DNA from: Actinomycetes bacterium
GTDB taxonomy: Bacteria; Actinomycetota; Thermoleophilia; Solirubrobacterales; 70-9
Direction of reading: 5' to 3'
DNA length: 64,000 nucleotides
NCBI GenBank assembly: GCA_016861045.1
Contig: BOKP01000003.1
Location: 1 to 64,000 of the forward strand
Shown here: positions 52,149-63,957 of the stretch, piece by piece
Position numbering within the stretch: position 1 is the first letter of the stretch
Layout: each line of letters begins with the position of its first letter
Made by a program: the position numbers and the translations under genes
The notes under the pieces: generated by a model
The model's input: only the letters and a program-made list of their open reading frames with translations
The model's database searches: none
What the model was told of the DNA's origin: nothing

Positions 52149-52729
52149 GTGGGAGAGGCGGAGTCTAGTGCCGCGACCCGGCCCTGGTGCTCACCGTCGA
52201 CGAGCGCGATCCCGGTCACGCGCCTGCGGTCGAGGGTCTGGAAGGTCAGGTACGAGCGGCCCGGCCCCGCGACGATGAAGCCGGTCCTGTTCGCGGTCGG
52301 GAGCGCTTTCGGGTAGGCCTTGCGGACATCGGCCCGGCTGCTGCCGAGGCCGATGCGCTCCCTGGTCGCGAGCCGGAGCAGCCGGCCCCTGAAGACGTAT
52401 TCCCCGCGGTGGAGCCCCGCCCGGATCGCGATCGAGCTCACCTTGCGGCGGCGCGCGGACTCGATCGTCGCGGCACCGGCGCGCGGGTTGCGGCCCTCGT
52501 AGACGCAGGCGCGGATCCCCCTCCGCTCGCGGGCGCGACCGCAGTCCCCGGCCCGGCCCCACTCACGGTCGGCGCGCTTCAGCGACATCCCGAGCTCGAC
52601 CCCGGCGATCGAGCGGGGGACGTCGATCTCGTCGGTGTGCCTGGGCCGCGGCAGGCCCGCGTAGGCGGTCGCCGCGAGCAGCAGCGCCGACGTCGCGGCG
52701 ATCAGGGCCGTCGTGATCGGCTTCGACAT
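52139..52729 (-). CDS. Secreted protein of 196 residues, function unknown
   Basis: A signal peptide (about 1-27, ITTALIAATSALLLAATAYAG) leads into a mature domain with SIAGVELGMSLKRADREWGRAG and IGLGSSRADVRKAYPKALP, two similar G(M/S)S..AD motifs of the kind found in small secreted BLIP/SmpA-like beta-alpha domains. Start at ATG 52729; a TACCTT box ends 8 bases upstream. The TAG stop lies inside the tRNA-Arg gene, so processing of the tRNA would trim the mRNA end. Confidence 0.7.
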
Positions 52730-52737
52730 GGCGGGCA

Positions 52738-52743
52738 AAGGTA
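52738..52743 (-). promoter_or_regulatory. -10 box TACCTT of the secreted-protein gene
   Basis: Minus-strand hexamer ending 8 bases before the ATG; probably leaderless and also the promoter for tRNA-Arg. Confidence 0.45.
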
Positions 52744-52783
52744 CAGATGCGGCCGCCTGGGGGCGCGGGGTCGGCTCCGTCCA

Positions 52784-52789
52784 TACGCT
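52784..52789 (+). promoter_or_regulatory. -10 box TACGCT of the ribonuclease Z gene
   Basis: Ends 8 bases before the ATG at 52798. Confidence 0.45.
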
Positions 52790-52797
52790 TGCGGCCG

Positions 52798-53766
52798 ATG
52801 GACCTCGACGTGATCTTCCTCGGCACCGGCGGCTCGGTGCCCTCGGCCCGGCGCAACACCGCCGCGGTGCTCGCCCGCCGCGGCGGCGACCGCATCCTCT
52901 TCGACTGCGGCGAGGGGACGCAGCGGCAGATGCAGCGCTCGGTCGGACTGATCAACCTCGACGCGATCTTCATCACCCACCTGCACGCCGACCATTACCT
53001 GGGCCTGCCCGGGCTGATCAAGAGCTACGAGATGCAGGACCGCGAGGAGCGGCTCGCGATCTACGGGCCGCCGGGCCTGCGGGCGCTGTTCGCCGCGCTG
53101 GGGCGGATCGTCGGCAAGCCCCGCTACGGGCTCGACCTGGTCGAGCTCAACCGCGGCGAGTCGGTCGACTTCGGCGACTACGAGGTCGAGCCGTTCGACG
53201 TCTCCCACCGGATCGTCGCCAACGGCTACGCGCTGCGAGAGGACCCGCGGCCCGGCCGCTTCGACCCTGATGCGGCGCGGGCGCTCGGGGTCGAGCCCGG
53301 CCCGGCGTTCGGCGAGCTGCAGCACGGGCGGGCGGTGCCGGGCCGCGACGGGCCGGTCGAGCCCGGGCAGGTGATGGGAGTGGACCGGCCGGGACGGACG
53401 GTCGTGATCACCGGCGACACCGAGCCGTGCGAGGAGACGGAGCTCGCCGCCGAGGGCGCCGACCTGCTCGTCCACGACGGCAGCTTCGCCGCCGACGAGG
53501 CCGACCGGGCCGCCGAGACCGGCCACTCGACCGCGCTCGCGGCGGCGGCGCTCGCGGCAGCGGCGGACGTCGCGATGCTCGCCCTCGTCCACATCTCCTC
53601 GCGCCACTTCGTCCCCGACATCCTCGCCGAGGCCCGCTCGGCGTTCGCGGCGACGGTCGCGCCCCGCGACTTCGACCTGATCGCGATCCCGCTGCCGGAG
53701 CGGGGCGAGCCGGAGCTTGTCGCGGGAGGCGCCCGGGCCGATCCGCCGGCAGGCGCCGGCGGGTAG
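52798..53766 (+). CDS. rnz: Ribonuclease Z
   Basis: A 322-residue beta-lactamase-fold endonuclease that cuts tRNA precursors at the 3' side of the discriminator base. Zinc motif THLHADHYLGL (about 60-70), start LDVIFLGTGGSVPSARRNTAAV, later ITGDTEP and HISSRH complete the ligand set. This length fits the dimeric short form. Both tRNAs in the window lack an encoded CCA, which makes this enzyme essential to their maturation. Confidence 0.95.
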   Translation: MDLDVIFLGTGGSVPSARRNTAAVLARRGGDRILFDCGEGTQRQMQRSVGLINLDAIFITHLHADHYLGLPGLIKSYEMQDREERLAIYGPPGLRALFAALGRIVGKPRYGLDLVELNRGESVDFGDYEVEPFDVSHRIVANGYALREDPRPGRFDPDAARALGVEPGPAFGELQHGRAVPGRDGPVEPGQVMGVDRPGRTVVITGDTEPCEETELAAEGADLLVHDGSFAADEADRAAETGHSTALAAAALAAAADVAMLALVHISSRHFVPDILAEARSAFAATVAPRDFDLIAIPLPERGEPELVAGGARADPPAGAGG

Positions 53767-53851
53767 GCCGCCGGCGCCGAAGACGTCGCATCCTCCGCGG
53801 AAACGACGCCACCGCCGCGACGGGCGCCGCCGGGCCGCCCGTCGGCCCTGC

Positions 53852-53857
53852 TAAGTT
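53852..53857 (+). promoter_or_regulatory. -10 box TAAGTT of the pyr operon
   Basis: Predicts a transcript starting near 53864, giving a leader of about 50 bases that contains the PyrR loop. Confidence 0.5.
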
Positions 53858-53869
53858 CCGTCGCGACGT

Positions 53870-53900
53870 TTCCTTTAACCAGGTCCAGCGAGGCCAGGAA
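53870..53900 (+). promoter_or_regulatory. PyrR-binding RNA hairpin overlapping the pyrR ribosome binding site
   Basis: The leader has a lower stem TTCCT/AGGAA (53870-53874 with 53896-53900), an upper stem GGTC/GGCC and a loop CAGCGA. This matches the PyrR consensus loop CNGNGA. The 3' strand is part of the AGGAAGGGG ribosome binding site, so PyrR-UMP binding would block translation, the mechanism established for mycobacterial pyr genes. No terminator/antiterminator pair is present, so it is not the Bacillus attenuation type. Confidence 0.88.
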
Positions 53901-53913
53901 GGGGCGCCCGACA

Positions 53914-54525
53914 ATGGGAACGAGCGAGAGGGTCGTCCTCGACAGCGACGACCTGAGCCGGACGCTGGTGCGCATCGCGCACGAGATCATCGAGAAGAAC
54001 GCCGGATCGGCCCGCGACGACGCGGGAGAGGGGCCGGGTTCCGGGATCGCCGTGGTCGGCATCCACACCCGCGGCGCCGTGCTCGGCCGCCGCCTGCACG
54101 CTCGCCTCGAGGAGCTGGCCGGGGCGCCGGTCCCGCTCGGCGACATCGACATCTCCTTCTACCGCGACGACCTCGGCGGCCGCGAGCCCGGCGGGGTGCC
54201 GGTCGTCCACTCCTCCCACCTCGACTTCGAGCTCGAGGGACGGACGGTCGTCCTCGTCGACGACGTCCTCTTCACCGGGCGCACGGTGAGGGCCGCGATC
54301 GACGCCCTGTTCGACTACGGCCGCCCGCAGCGGGTCCAGCTCGCGGTCGTCGCCGACCGCGGCCACCGCGAGCTCCCGATCCGCCCCGACTACACCGGCA
54401 AGAACCTGCCGACGGCGCGCGACGAGCGCGTCTACGTCCGGCTCGAGGAGATCGACGGGTCCGACGAGGTCGCGATCGGCCCGGCGCCGGTCGGCGCGGC
54501 GGGCGGAGGGGAGGGGGAGCGATGA
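53914..54525 (+). CDS. pyrR: PyrR regulator / uracil phosphoribosyltransferase
   Basis: A 203-residue RNA-binding regulator of pyrimidine synthesis with some uracil phosphoribosyltransferase activity. The PRPP loop VVLVDDVLFTGRT is near residue 110; GIHTRGAVLGRRL and DISFYRDDL are also family-typical. It senses UMP and binds the hairpin in its own leader. First of the operon; its stop overlaps pyrB (ATGA). Confidence 0.96.
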   Translation: MGTSERVVLDSDDLSRTLVRIAHEIIEKNAGSARDDAGEGPGSGIAVVGIHTRGAVLGRRLHARLEELAGAPVPLGDIDISFYRDDLGGREPGGVPVVHSSHLDFELEGRTVVLVDDVLFTGRTVRAAIDALFDYGRPQRVQLAVVADRGHRELPIRPDYTGKNLPTARDERVYVRLEEIDGSDEVAIGPAPVGAAGGGEGER

Positions 54526-55487
54526 GGCACCTGCTCTCGGTCGACGACCTCGACCGCGCCGACATCGAGCGGGTCTGCGACCGCGCGCGGAGCTTCGCCG
54601 AGGTCGGCCGCCGCGACATCAAGAAGGTGCCGACGCTGCGCGGCCGCACCGTCGTCAGCCTCTTCTACGAGGCGAGCACGCGGACCGCCTCCTCGTTCGA
54701 GCTGGCGGCGAAGCGCCTCTCCGCCGACGTCGTCTCGGTCAAGTCGGCCGGCTCCTCGGTCGACAAGGGCGAGTCGCTGCGGGACACGATCGCGACCCTG
54801 TCCGCCTACGAGCCCGAGGCGATCGTGATCCGCTCGCCCGAGGCGGGCGCGGCGGCGCTCGTCGCCGGCTGGACCGAGGCCGCCGTCGTCAACGCCGGCG
54901 ACGGCAAGCACGAGCATCCGAGCCAGGCCCTGCTCGACGTCTACACGCTGATCGACCACGTCGGCCCGCTCGACGGCAAGCGGATCTGGATCGTCGGCGA
55001 CGTCGCCCACAGCCGCGTCGCCCGCTCCTGCATCCGCGCCTTCCTGACGATGGGGGCGGAGATCACCGTCGCCGGGCCGCCGACCCTGATCCCGCGCGGG
55101 ATCGAGGCGCTCGGCTGCGACGTCGCCTACGATCTCGACGGCCTCGGCGAGGCCGACGTCGTCTATGCGCTGCGGATGCAGCGGGAGCGGATGCGCCAGG
55201 CCTTCGTGCCGTCGCTGCGCGAGTACGCGGTCAACTACCAGATCGACGCCCGCCGGCTCGGGCCGCGCCAGCTCGTCATGCACCCCGGTCCCGTGAACCG
55301 CGGCGTCGAGCTCGCCGCGGACGTGATCGACGGCCCCGCCTCGCTGATCACCGCCCAGGTCGCAAGCGGCCTGCTCGTGCGGATGGCGATCCTCTACGAG
55401 ATCCTCGCCGGCGGCGAGCGTCCCCGGCCGCTGAGCACGGTCAGGCCCGAGGCGAGCGAGGACGCGCCGATCGGGGAGCCGGCTTGA
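54522..55487 (+). CDS. pyrB: Aspartate carbamoyltransferase catalytic chain
   Basis: A 321-residue trimeric enzyme joining carbamoyl phosphate and aspartate. The carbamoyl phosphate loop FYEASTRTASSFELAAKRL (about 50-68), HPSQALLDVYTL and HPGPVNRGVEL are intact. No regulatory pyrI gene is present. Overlaps pyrR and pyrC by 4 bases each. Confidence 0.97.
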   Translation: MRHLLSVDDLDRADIERVCDRARSFAEVGRRDIKKVPTLRGRTVVSLFYEASTRTASSFELAAKRLSADVVSVKSAGSSVDKGESLRDTIATLSAYEPEAIVIRSPEAGAAALVAGWTEAAVVNAGDGKHEHPSQALLDVYTLIDHVGPLDGKRIWIVGDVAHSRVARSCIRAFLTMGAEITVAGPPTLIPRGIEALGCDVAYDLDGLGEADVVYALRMQRERMRQAFVPSLREYAVNYQIDARRLGPRQLVMHPGPVNRGVELAADVIDGPASLITAQVASGLLVRMAILYEILAGGERPRPLSTVRPEASEDAPIGEPA

Positions 55488-56845
55488 GCCCGGAGGCGGG
55501 GGAGATCGGATCGCTCGACTGGCGCGGCGGCGCCGGCGAGGACCTGCTGATCCGCCGCGCCCATGCAATCGACCCGGGGACCGGAATCGACCGCGAGTGC
55601 GACCTGGTCGTCCGCGGCGGGCGGATCGCGGAGATCAGCGCCGCGGGCGACGGCGAGCTCCCCGGCGGCGGCGAGGAGATCGACGCCGCCGGCCTGCATG
55701 CGTTCCCCGCCTTCTTCGACCCCCACGTCCACCTGCGCACTCCGGGCCAGGAGTACCGCGAGGACATCGAGACCGGGACCCGCGCGGCGGCCGCCGGCGG
55801 CTACTGCGGGATCGTCGCGATGGCGAACACCGAGCCGGTCGTCGACGACCCGGCGGTCGTCACCGCGCTGCGCGAGCGCGCCGCCGCGGAGGCGGTCGTC
55901 CCGACCGGCTTCGCCGCCACCGTGACCCGCGGCATGGAGGGGCGCGAGCTGACCGAGATGGCCGCGCTGCGCGAGGCCGGCGCCGTCGCGTTCTCCGACG
56001 ACGGGCTGCCGATCGCCGACGCCGGCGTGATGCGCCGCGCCCTCCAGTACCAGCGGCTCGCCGGCGGCACGATCCTGCTCCACGAGGAGGACCCGGCGCT
56101 GAGCGGCGACGGGGTGATGGGGGAGGGGGCGGTCTCCGCCGCGCTCGGCCTCGCCGGGGTGCCGGCCGTCTCGGAGTCGACGATGATCGCCCGCGACGGC
56201 GCCCTCTGCGGCTACGAGGGCGGGCGTGCCCACGTCCAGCACCTCTCCGCCCGCGCCTCGGTCGAGGCGGTCGCCGCCGCCCGTGCGGCGGGGGCGACGC
56301 TGACCGCCGAGCTGACGCCGCACCACCTGACGCTTACCGACGAGGAGGTCCGGAGCCTCGACTCCCGCTTCAAGATGAACCCGCCGCTGCGGACCGAGGA
56401 CGACCGCCAGGCCCTGGTCGAGGCGCTGCGAAGCGGCGTCGTCGACTGCATCGGCACCGACCACGCGCCGCACGCGGCGCACGAGAAGGAGGTGCCGTTC
56501 GAGGTCGCCAACATGGGGGTGACCGGGCTGGAGACCGCGTTCGCCGCGCTCTACACCGAGCTCGTCCTTCCCGGCGTGATCGACCTCGGCCTGCTGGTCG
56601 GGCGGATGGGCGCGGGGGCGAGGCTCTTCGACCTCGATCCGTCCCGGATCGAGGTCGGCGCCGAGGCCGACATCGCCCTCGTCGACCTCGAGGCCGAGTG
56701 GGAGGCCGGGGCCGACGGCTGGGAGAGCCGCTCGTCCAACTCCTGCTTCGCCGGGCGAGTCCTGCGCGCGCGGCCGGTGATCACGATCGTCGCCGGCACC
56801 GTCGCCTACCGGCGGCGCGAGTTCACGATGAAGGTGGCCGGGTGA
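55484..56845 (+). CDS. pyrC: Dihydroorotase
   Basis: A 453-residue zinc amidohydrolase that closes carbamoyl aspartate to dihydroorotate. Metal site FFDPHVHLRTPGQEYRED, later GTDHAPH and the ANTEPVVDD motif of class I dihydroorotases. The TTG start overlaps the pyrB stop as TTGA; an N-terminal stretch of about 20 residues precedes the usual family start. The stop overlaps the isochorismatase-like gene (GTGA). Confidence 0.95.
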   Translation: MSPEAGEIGSLDWRGGAGEDLLIRRAHAIDPGTGIDRECDLVVRGGRIAEISAAGDGELPGGGEEIDAAGLHAFPAFFDPHVHLRTPGQEYREDIETGTRAAAAGGYCGIVAMANTEPVVDDPAVVTALRERAAAEAVVPTGFAATVTRGMEGRELTEMAALREAGAVAFSDDGLPIADAGVMRRALQYQRLAGGTILLHEEDPALSGDGVMGEGAVSAALGLAGVPAVSESTMIARDGALCGYEGGRAHVQHLSARASVEAVAAARAAGATLTAELTPHHLTLTDEEVRSLDSRFKMNPPLRTEDDRQALVEALRSGVVDCIGTDHAPHAAHEKEVPFEVANMGVTGLETAFAALYTELVLPGVIDLGLLVGRMGAGARLFDLDPSRIEVGAEADIALVDLEAEWEAGADGWESRSSNSCFAGRVLRARPVITIVAGTVAYRRREFTMKVAG

Positions 56846-57393
56846 GCGCGAAGCTCGATCCCGAGCGCGCGGCGCTCGTCATCGTCGACGTCCAGGAGGG
56901 CTTCCGGAAGGCGATCCCGGGGTTCGACCGGATCGCGGCGGCTACCGCCACGCTGGCGCGCGGGGCCGAGGCGATGGACCTGCCGGTCCTCGTCACCGAG
57001 CAGTACCCGAAGGGCCTCGGGCCGACCGCCCCCGAGGTGGCCGAAGCGCTCCCGGCCGGGGCCGAGCCGCTCGCCAAGACCGTGTTCTCGGCGGCCGCCG
57101 CCGACGGCTTCGACCTCGGCGGGCGCGGGCAGGCGGTCGTCTGCGGGATCGAGGCCCACGTCTGCGTCAACCAGACCGTGCTCGACCTGCTCGACCGCGG
57201 CATCGAGGTCCACGTGGTCGCCGACGCGGTCGGCTCGCGCAGCGACCCCGACCGCGAGCTCGGCCTCGCCAAGGCGGAGCGGTCCGGAGCGTGGCTGACG
57301 AGCGTCGAGATGGCGCTGTTCGAGCTCCTCGGGACCGCCGGCAGCGACCGCTTCAAGGCGGTCCAGAAGCTGGTCCTGGAGCACGCGCCATGA
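56842..57393 (+). CDS. Isochorismatase-fold cysteine hydrolase inside the pyr operon
   Basis: A 183-residue enzyme with the Asp-Lys-Cys triad of the family: Asp in LVIVDVQEGF, Lys in EPLAKTVFSA and Cys in GIEAHVCVNQTV. Relatives hydrolyse nicotinamide, ureidoacrylate, N-carbamoylsarcosine or isochorismate. It overlaps pyrC and carA by 4 bases each, so it is bound into the operon. It may act on a carbamoylated or amide by-product of pyrimidine synthesis, or be a nicotinamidase; the sequence alone does not decide. Confidence 0.85.
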   Translation: MSAKLDPERAALVIVDVQEGFRKAIPGFDRIAAATATLARGAEAMDLPVLVTEQYPKGLGPTAPEVAEALPAGAEPLAKTVFSAAAADGFDLGGRGQAVVCGIEAHVCVNQTVLDLLDRGIEVHVVADAVGSRSDPDRELGLAKAERSGAWLTSVEMALFELLGTAGSDRFKAVQKLVLEHAP

Positions 57394-58501
57394 GCGGCTA
57401 CGTCCTGCTCGAGGACGGCTCGCGGCTCGACGGCGAGCTCTGCGGGGCGAGCGGCACCGAGGCGCTCGGCGAGGTCGTCTTCAACACCGCGATGACCGGC
57501 TATCAGGAGGCGGTCACCGACCCGAGCTACGCGGGGCAGATCATCACCTTCACCTACCCGCTGATCGGCAACTACGGGGTCAGCGCGGCGGCGATGGAGT
57601 CCGACCGGGTCCACGCCCGGGCGGTGATCATGCGGGAGGCCAAGAACGGCGAGGGCTGCGCGACCGCCGAGGGCGGCTGGCTCGACTGGCTCGACGCCTG
57701 CGGCGTGCCCGCTATCTCGGGCGTCGACACGCGTGCTCTCGTCCGCCACATCCGTGAGGCCGGGGCGATGCGCGGCGGCATCTTCGCCGCCGCCACCCCC
57801 GAGCCCGAGGCTCGCGAGCGGATCGACGCCGAGCCGCAGATGGAGGGCGCCGACCTGGCGAGCACGGTGACGCCGCCGGAGCCGGTCGTCCTCGACGGCG
57901 ACGGCCCGCACGTCGTCGGCCTAGACACCGGGATCAAGCTCTCGATCGTCCGCCAGCTCCGCGAGCGCGGCTGCCGGGTGACGCTGCTGCCGTGCGGAAG
58001 CCCGCCCGGGGACGTGCTCGCCCACGACCCCGACCTGATCTTCCTCGCCAACGGCCCCGGGGATCCGGGCGCCCTCGACCGCCTCGTCGCCACGGTCCGC
58101 GAGCTGGTCGGCAAGCGCCCCCTGTTCGGGATCTGCCTCGGCCACCAGCTCCTCTGCCGGGCGGTCGGCCTCGAGACCTTCAAGCTGCCGTTCGGCCACC
58201 GCGGCTCCAACCACCCGGTCAAGGACCTCGCCACGAACCGGATCGAGATCACCTCCCAGAACCACGGCTTCGCGGTCGCCGGCCCGGCCCGCGAGATGCG
58301 GATGGAGACCGACGAGCCGATCCGCTGGGAGACCGACTTCGGCGCCGCCGAGCTCTCCCACCTCAACCTCTACGACCGCACCGTCGAGGGGCTGACCCTG
58401 CTCGACGTCCCCGGCGGCACCGTCCAGTACCACCCCGAGGCCGGCCCGGGGCCGCACGACGCCAGGTATCTCTTCGACCGGGCGCTGGAGCTCGTCGCCT
58501 G

Positions 58502-58502
<1 letters not shown>
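57390..58502 (+). CDS. carA: Carbamoyl phosphate synthase small (glutaminase) chain
   Basis: A 370-residue subunit that hydrolyses glutamine and channels ammonia to CarB. The N-terminal CarA domain has the conserved [20 protein letters not shown]; the C-terminal class I glutaminase has GICLGHQLL (Cys nucleophile), NHGFAV and [12 protein letters not shown] (His/Glu). Start ATG overlaps the isochorismatase stop; the stop overlaps carB by one base. Confidence 0.97.
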
Positions 58503-61618
<3,116 letters not shown>

Positions 61619-61622
61619 AGGC

Positions 61623-62498
61623 GTGCCCGCGGCGGCGAGCGGCGACCCCGACGGGCGCGTGCTTGCGCCGTTCGGGCGCAGAAGGGGGGAGGTGGTCGCG
61701 AACGAGCCCAGCGGGAGGTACCGGATCATCAGCGCGGTCGATGCGAGCGGGCCGATGCCGGCGGCGGGGCAGTTCTACATGCTCGCCGCCGCGGAGCGCT
61801 GGGGAGGTGACGGCGGGCGGCCGTTCCTGCCGCGGGCGTTCTCGGTCGCCGCCGCGGAGAGGTCGGACGACGGAGCCCGCCTCTCCTTCCTGCTCGAGGA
61901 CGTCGGCCCCGGCACGGGCCGGCTGGCGGAGCTCGGGGCGGGGGAGGGGCTGATGCTGACCGGCCCGCTCGGGCGCCCGTTCTCGCCGCCCCGCGACCTC
62001 AACCCGGCGGCGGCGGGCGCGATCCTGGTCGGTGGCGGCGTCGGCCTGGCGCCGCTCGCGATCTGGCGCCGGGCGCTGGCCGCGCGAGGGGTACCCGAGC
62101 GAACCCTGCTCGGCTTCCGCGATCGCGAGCACGCCGGTGGGCATGAGCTCTTCCGCTGCTCGGAGGTGAGGGTCGCGAGCGAGGACGGCCACGCCGGCCA
62201 CCGCGGCTACGTGACCGACCTGCTGGAGCGGATGCTCGGCGGCGATTCGGCCGCGACCGCCGTCGTCTACGCCTGCGGGCCGCCGGCGATGCTGGAGGCC
62301 GTGCGGCTGCTCTGCGCCGAGCTCGAGGTCGCGGCCGAGCTCGCGATGGAGGCGCCGATGGCCTGCGGCTTCGGCGCCTGCTTCGGCTGCGCGGTGCCGC
62401 TCGCTGCAGGCGGCTACATGCGGCTCTGCGTCGACGGGCCGGTCGTCAACGCGGCCGACGTGGAGACGGCGCTGGTGGCGGGGGCGGGACGCCGGTGA
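61623..62498 (+). CDS. pyrK: Dihydroorotate dehydrogenase electron-transfer subunit PyrK
   Basis: A 291-residue FAD/[2Fe-2S] protein that passes electrons from PyrD to NAD. FAD motif LPRAFSV, NAD-binding ILVGGGVGLAPLAIW, and the iron-sulfur cysteines in MACGFGACFGCAVP with a fourth in RLCVDGPV. Its presence makes the dehydrogenase class 1B, unlike the quinone-linked class 2 of mycobacteria. Starts 4 bases after carB. Confidence 0.93.
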   Translation: MPAAASGDPDGRVLAPFGRRRGEVVANEPSGRYRIISAVDASGPMPAAGQFYMLAAAERWGGDGGRPFLPRAFSVAAAERSDDGARLSFLLEDVGPGTGRLAELGAGEGLMLTGPLGRPFSPPRDLNPAAAGAILVGGGVGLAPLAIWRRALAARGVPERTLLGFRDREHAGGHELFRCSEVRVASEDGHAGHRGYVTDLLERMLGGDSAATAVVYACGPPAMLEAVRLLCAELEVAAELAMEAPMACGFGACFGCAVPLAAGGYMRLCVDGPVVNAADVETALVAGAGRR

Positions 62499-62590
62499 GC
62501 GGGCGGCGGGCAGCCTCCGACGAGATGCTGCTTGCCGCAAGCGGGCGAAGCGAGCGAGCTGCAGGCTGCGCGCTTTCGCCGGAGCGGGCG
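62498..62590. repeat. Interspersed GC-rich repeat, copy D, between pyrK and pyrD
   Basis: Contains AGCGGGCGGCGGGCAG (inverse of a word at 20880-20975) plus GCTGCTTGCCGCAAGCGGG and GCGAAGCGAGCGAGC. It interrupts an otherwise overlapping gene run, so it may weaken expression of pyrD or stabilise the upstream mRNA. Confidence 0.55.
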
Positions 62591-62592
62591 CG

Positions 62593-63492
62593 ATGAGCAC
62601 CCTCGCCGGCCCGACAACGCTCTGCGGCATCGAGCTCGCGCACCCGATCATCAACGCCTCCGGGACCTTCGACGCGATCGCCGCCCGCCGGGCGTTCGGC
62701 GACGGGGTGCTCGAGCGGTTTCCGTTCAGCGCCTACGTGTCGAAGACGATCACGCCGGAGCCGCGAGCGGGCAACCCGCCGCCGCGGCTGTGGGAGGAGG
62801 CGGCCGGGCTGGTCAACTCGATCGGGCTCCCGAACAAGGGCCTGGCGGGGTTCCTCGAGTCCGACCTGCCGGTGCTGGCGGCTCTCGGGGTGCCGCTGAT
62901 CGTATCGGTGATGGCGACCGGCGCCGAGCGCTTCGCGCCGCTCGTCGAGGAGGTTGCGGCCCGTTCCGAGGTGGCGGCGCTCGAGCTCAACGTCTCCTGC
63001 CCGAACGTCCACTCGGGCCTGATCGTCGGCGAGGAGCCGGAGGAGACCGCGGCGCTGATGCGGCGGCTGCGACCCCTGACCGCGAAGCCATTGATCGTCA
63101 AGCTGACGCCGAACGTCGCCGATCCCGCGCAGATCGCGCTCGCGGCCGAGCGCGAGGGCGCCGATGCGGTCTCGCTGATCAACACGATCAAGGCGGCTCC
63201 GATCCTCGCCGACGGATCACACTGGCTCGGCGCCGGCGCCGGCGGCCTCTCGGGACCGGCCGTGCGGACGATCGCGCTGCGGCAGGTCTCCGAGGTCGCC
63301 GCTGCGGTGCAAATCCCGGTCGTCGGCATGGGCGGAGTCGAGCGCGGCGCGGACGCAGCGGCGCTGCTCGCCGCCGGCGCCACGGTCGTCGCGGTCGGCA
63401 CCGCGTCGTTCCGCGACCCGCTCGCCGCGGCCCGGGTCCGCTCCGAGCTCGGACGGCTCGTCCCGGTCGCCGGCGGCCGCGAACAGGCGTAA
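62593..63492 (+). CDS. pyrD: Dihydroorotate dehydrogenase (NAD+), catalytic subunit
   Basis: A 299-residue FMN TIM-barrel that oxidises dihydroorotate to orotate. The class 1 catalytic cysteine is in LNVSCPNVHSG; NGLxNKG-type loop SIGLPNKGL, IVKLTPNV and GMGGVERGADAAALLAAGATVVAVGTAS (FMN phosphate site) fit class 1B. The pyrE and pyrF genes for the last two steps are not in the window. Confidence 0.96.
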   Translation: MSTLAGPTTLCGIELAHPIINASGTFDAIAARRAFGDGVLERFPFSAYVSKTITPEPRAGNPPPRLWEEAAGLVNSIGLPNKGLAGFLESDLPVLAALGVPLIVSVMATGAERFAPLVEEVAARSEVAALELNVSCPNVHSGLIVGEEPEETAALMRRLRPLTAKPLIVKLTPNVADPAQIALAAEREGADAVSLINTIKAAPILADGSHWLGAGAGGLSGPAVRTIALRQVSEVAAAVQIPVVGMGGVERGADAAALLAAGATVVAVGTASFRDPLAAARVRSELGRLVPVAGGREQA

Positions 63493-63565
63493 ATTCCGCG
63501 ATCCGGGTGCCCCTGGGCGCTGCCGCGGCATCAACCTCTACCCGAGGTACAGGTGGATTCGGGGT

Positions 63566-63580
63566 GAATCGGCCCGATTC
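63566..63580 (+). promoter_or_regulatory. Palindromic operator candidate upstream of mihF
   Basis: GAATCGG-C-CCGATTC is a perfect 7-bp inverted repeat directly before the mihF -35. GATTCGG also recurs as a direct repeat at 63556 and 63576, 20 bases (two helical turns) apart. It could bind a dimeric regulator or serve as the terminator stem of the pyr operon. Confidence 0.5.
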
Positions 63581-63583
63581 GGC

Positions 63584-63611
63584 TTGCGCGCACGCCGGAC
63601 GTGTATATGAT
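63584..63611 (+). promoter_or_regulatory. mihF promoter
   Basis: -35 TTGCGC (63584-63589) and -10 TATGAT (63606-63611) with 16-base spacing; the -10 ends 10 bases before the preferred ATG at 63622. Confidence 0.65.
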
Positions 63612-63621
63612 CGCCGCGCCG

Positions 63622-63957
63622 ATGGCCCGAGCCTCCACGACCTCGACCACAGTCCCCGCCCGCAGCCACGACCAGCGAATGAGGGCCCTCGAGGCGGCCA
63701 ACGAGATCCGGACGAGGCGGGCGCAGCTGAAGCGCGATCTCAAGGCCGGCAAGGTCAACATCGAGACGCTGCTGCTCGACCCGCCCGGCTACCTGGAGAC
63801 CGCGAAGGTCTTCGACATGATGCTGGCCGTGCCGAAGTACGGTCGCGTCAAGGTCAACCGGATTCTCAACCAATGCAGGATCTCGCCGTCGAAGACGATC
63901 GGCGGCCTGTCGGTGCGGCAGCGCGGCGAGCTCGTCGCCCAGCTCCGGCGCCGCTAG
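63622..63957 (+). CDS. mihF: Actinobacterial integration host factor (mIHF)
   Basis: A 111-residue nucleoid-associated protein of the mycobacterial IHF type, unrelated to E. coli IHF. The body RMRALEAANEIRTRRAQLKRDLKAGK is a long basic helix; the helix-two-turn-helix part runs VPKYGRVKVNRILNQCRISPSKTIGGL. It bends DNA and assists nucleoid compaction and phage integration. ATG 63622 (MARASTT) was preferred because upstream GTG and ATG codons lie in the -10 box. In mycobacteria it also follows the pyr genes and precedes gmk. Confidence 0.93.
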   Translation: MARASTTSTTVPARSHDQRMRALEAANEIRTRRAQLKRDLKAGKVNIETLLLDPPGYLETAKVFDMMLAVPKYGRVKVNRILNQCRISPSKTIGGLSVRQRGELVAQLRRR

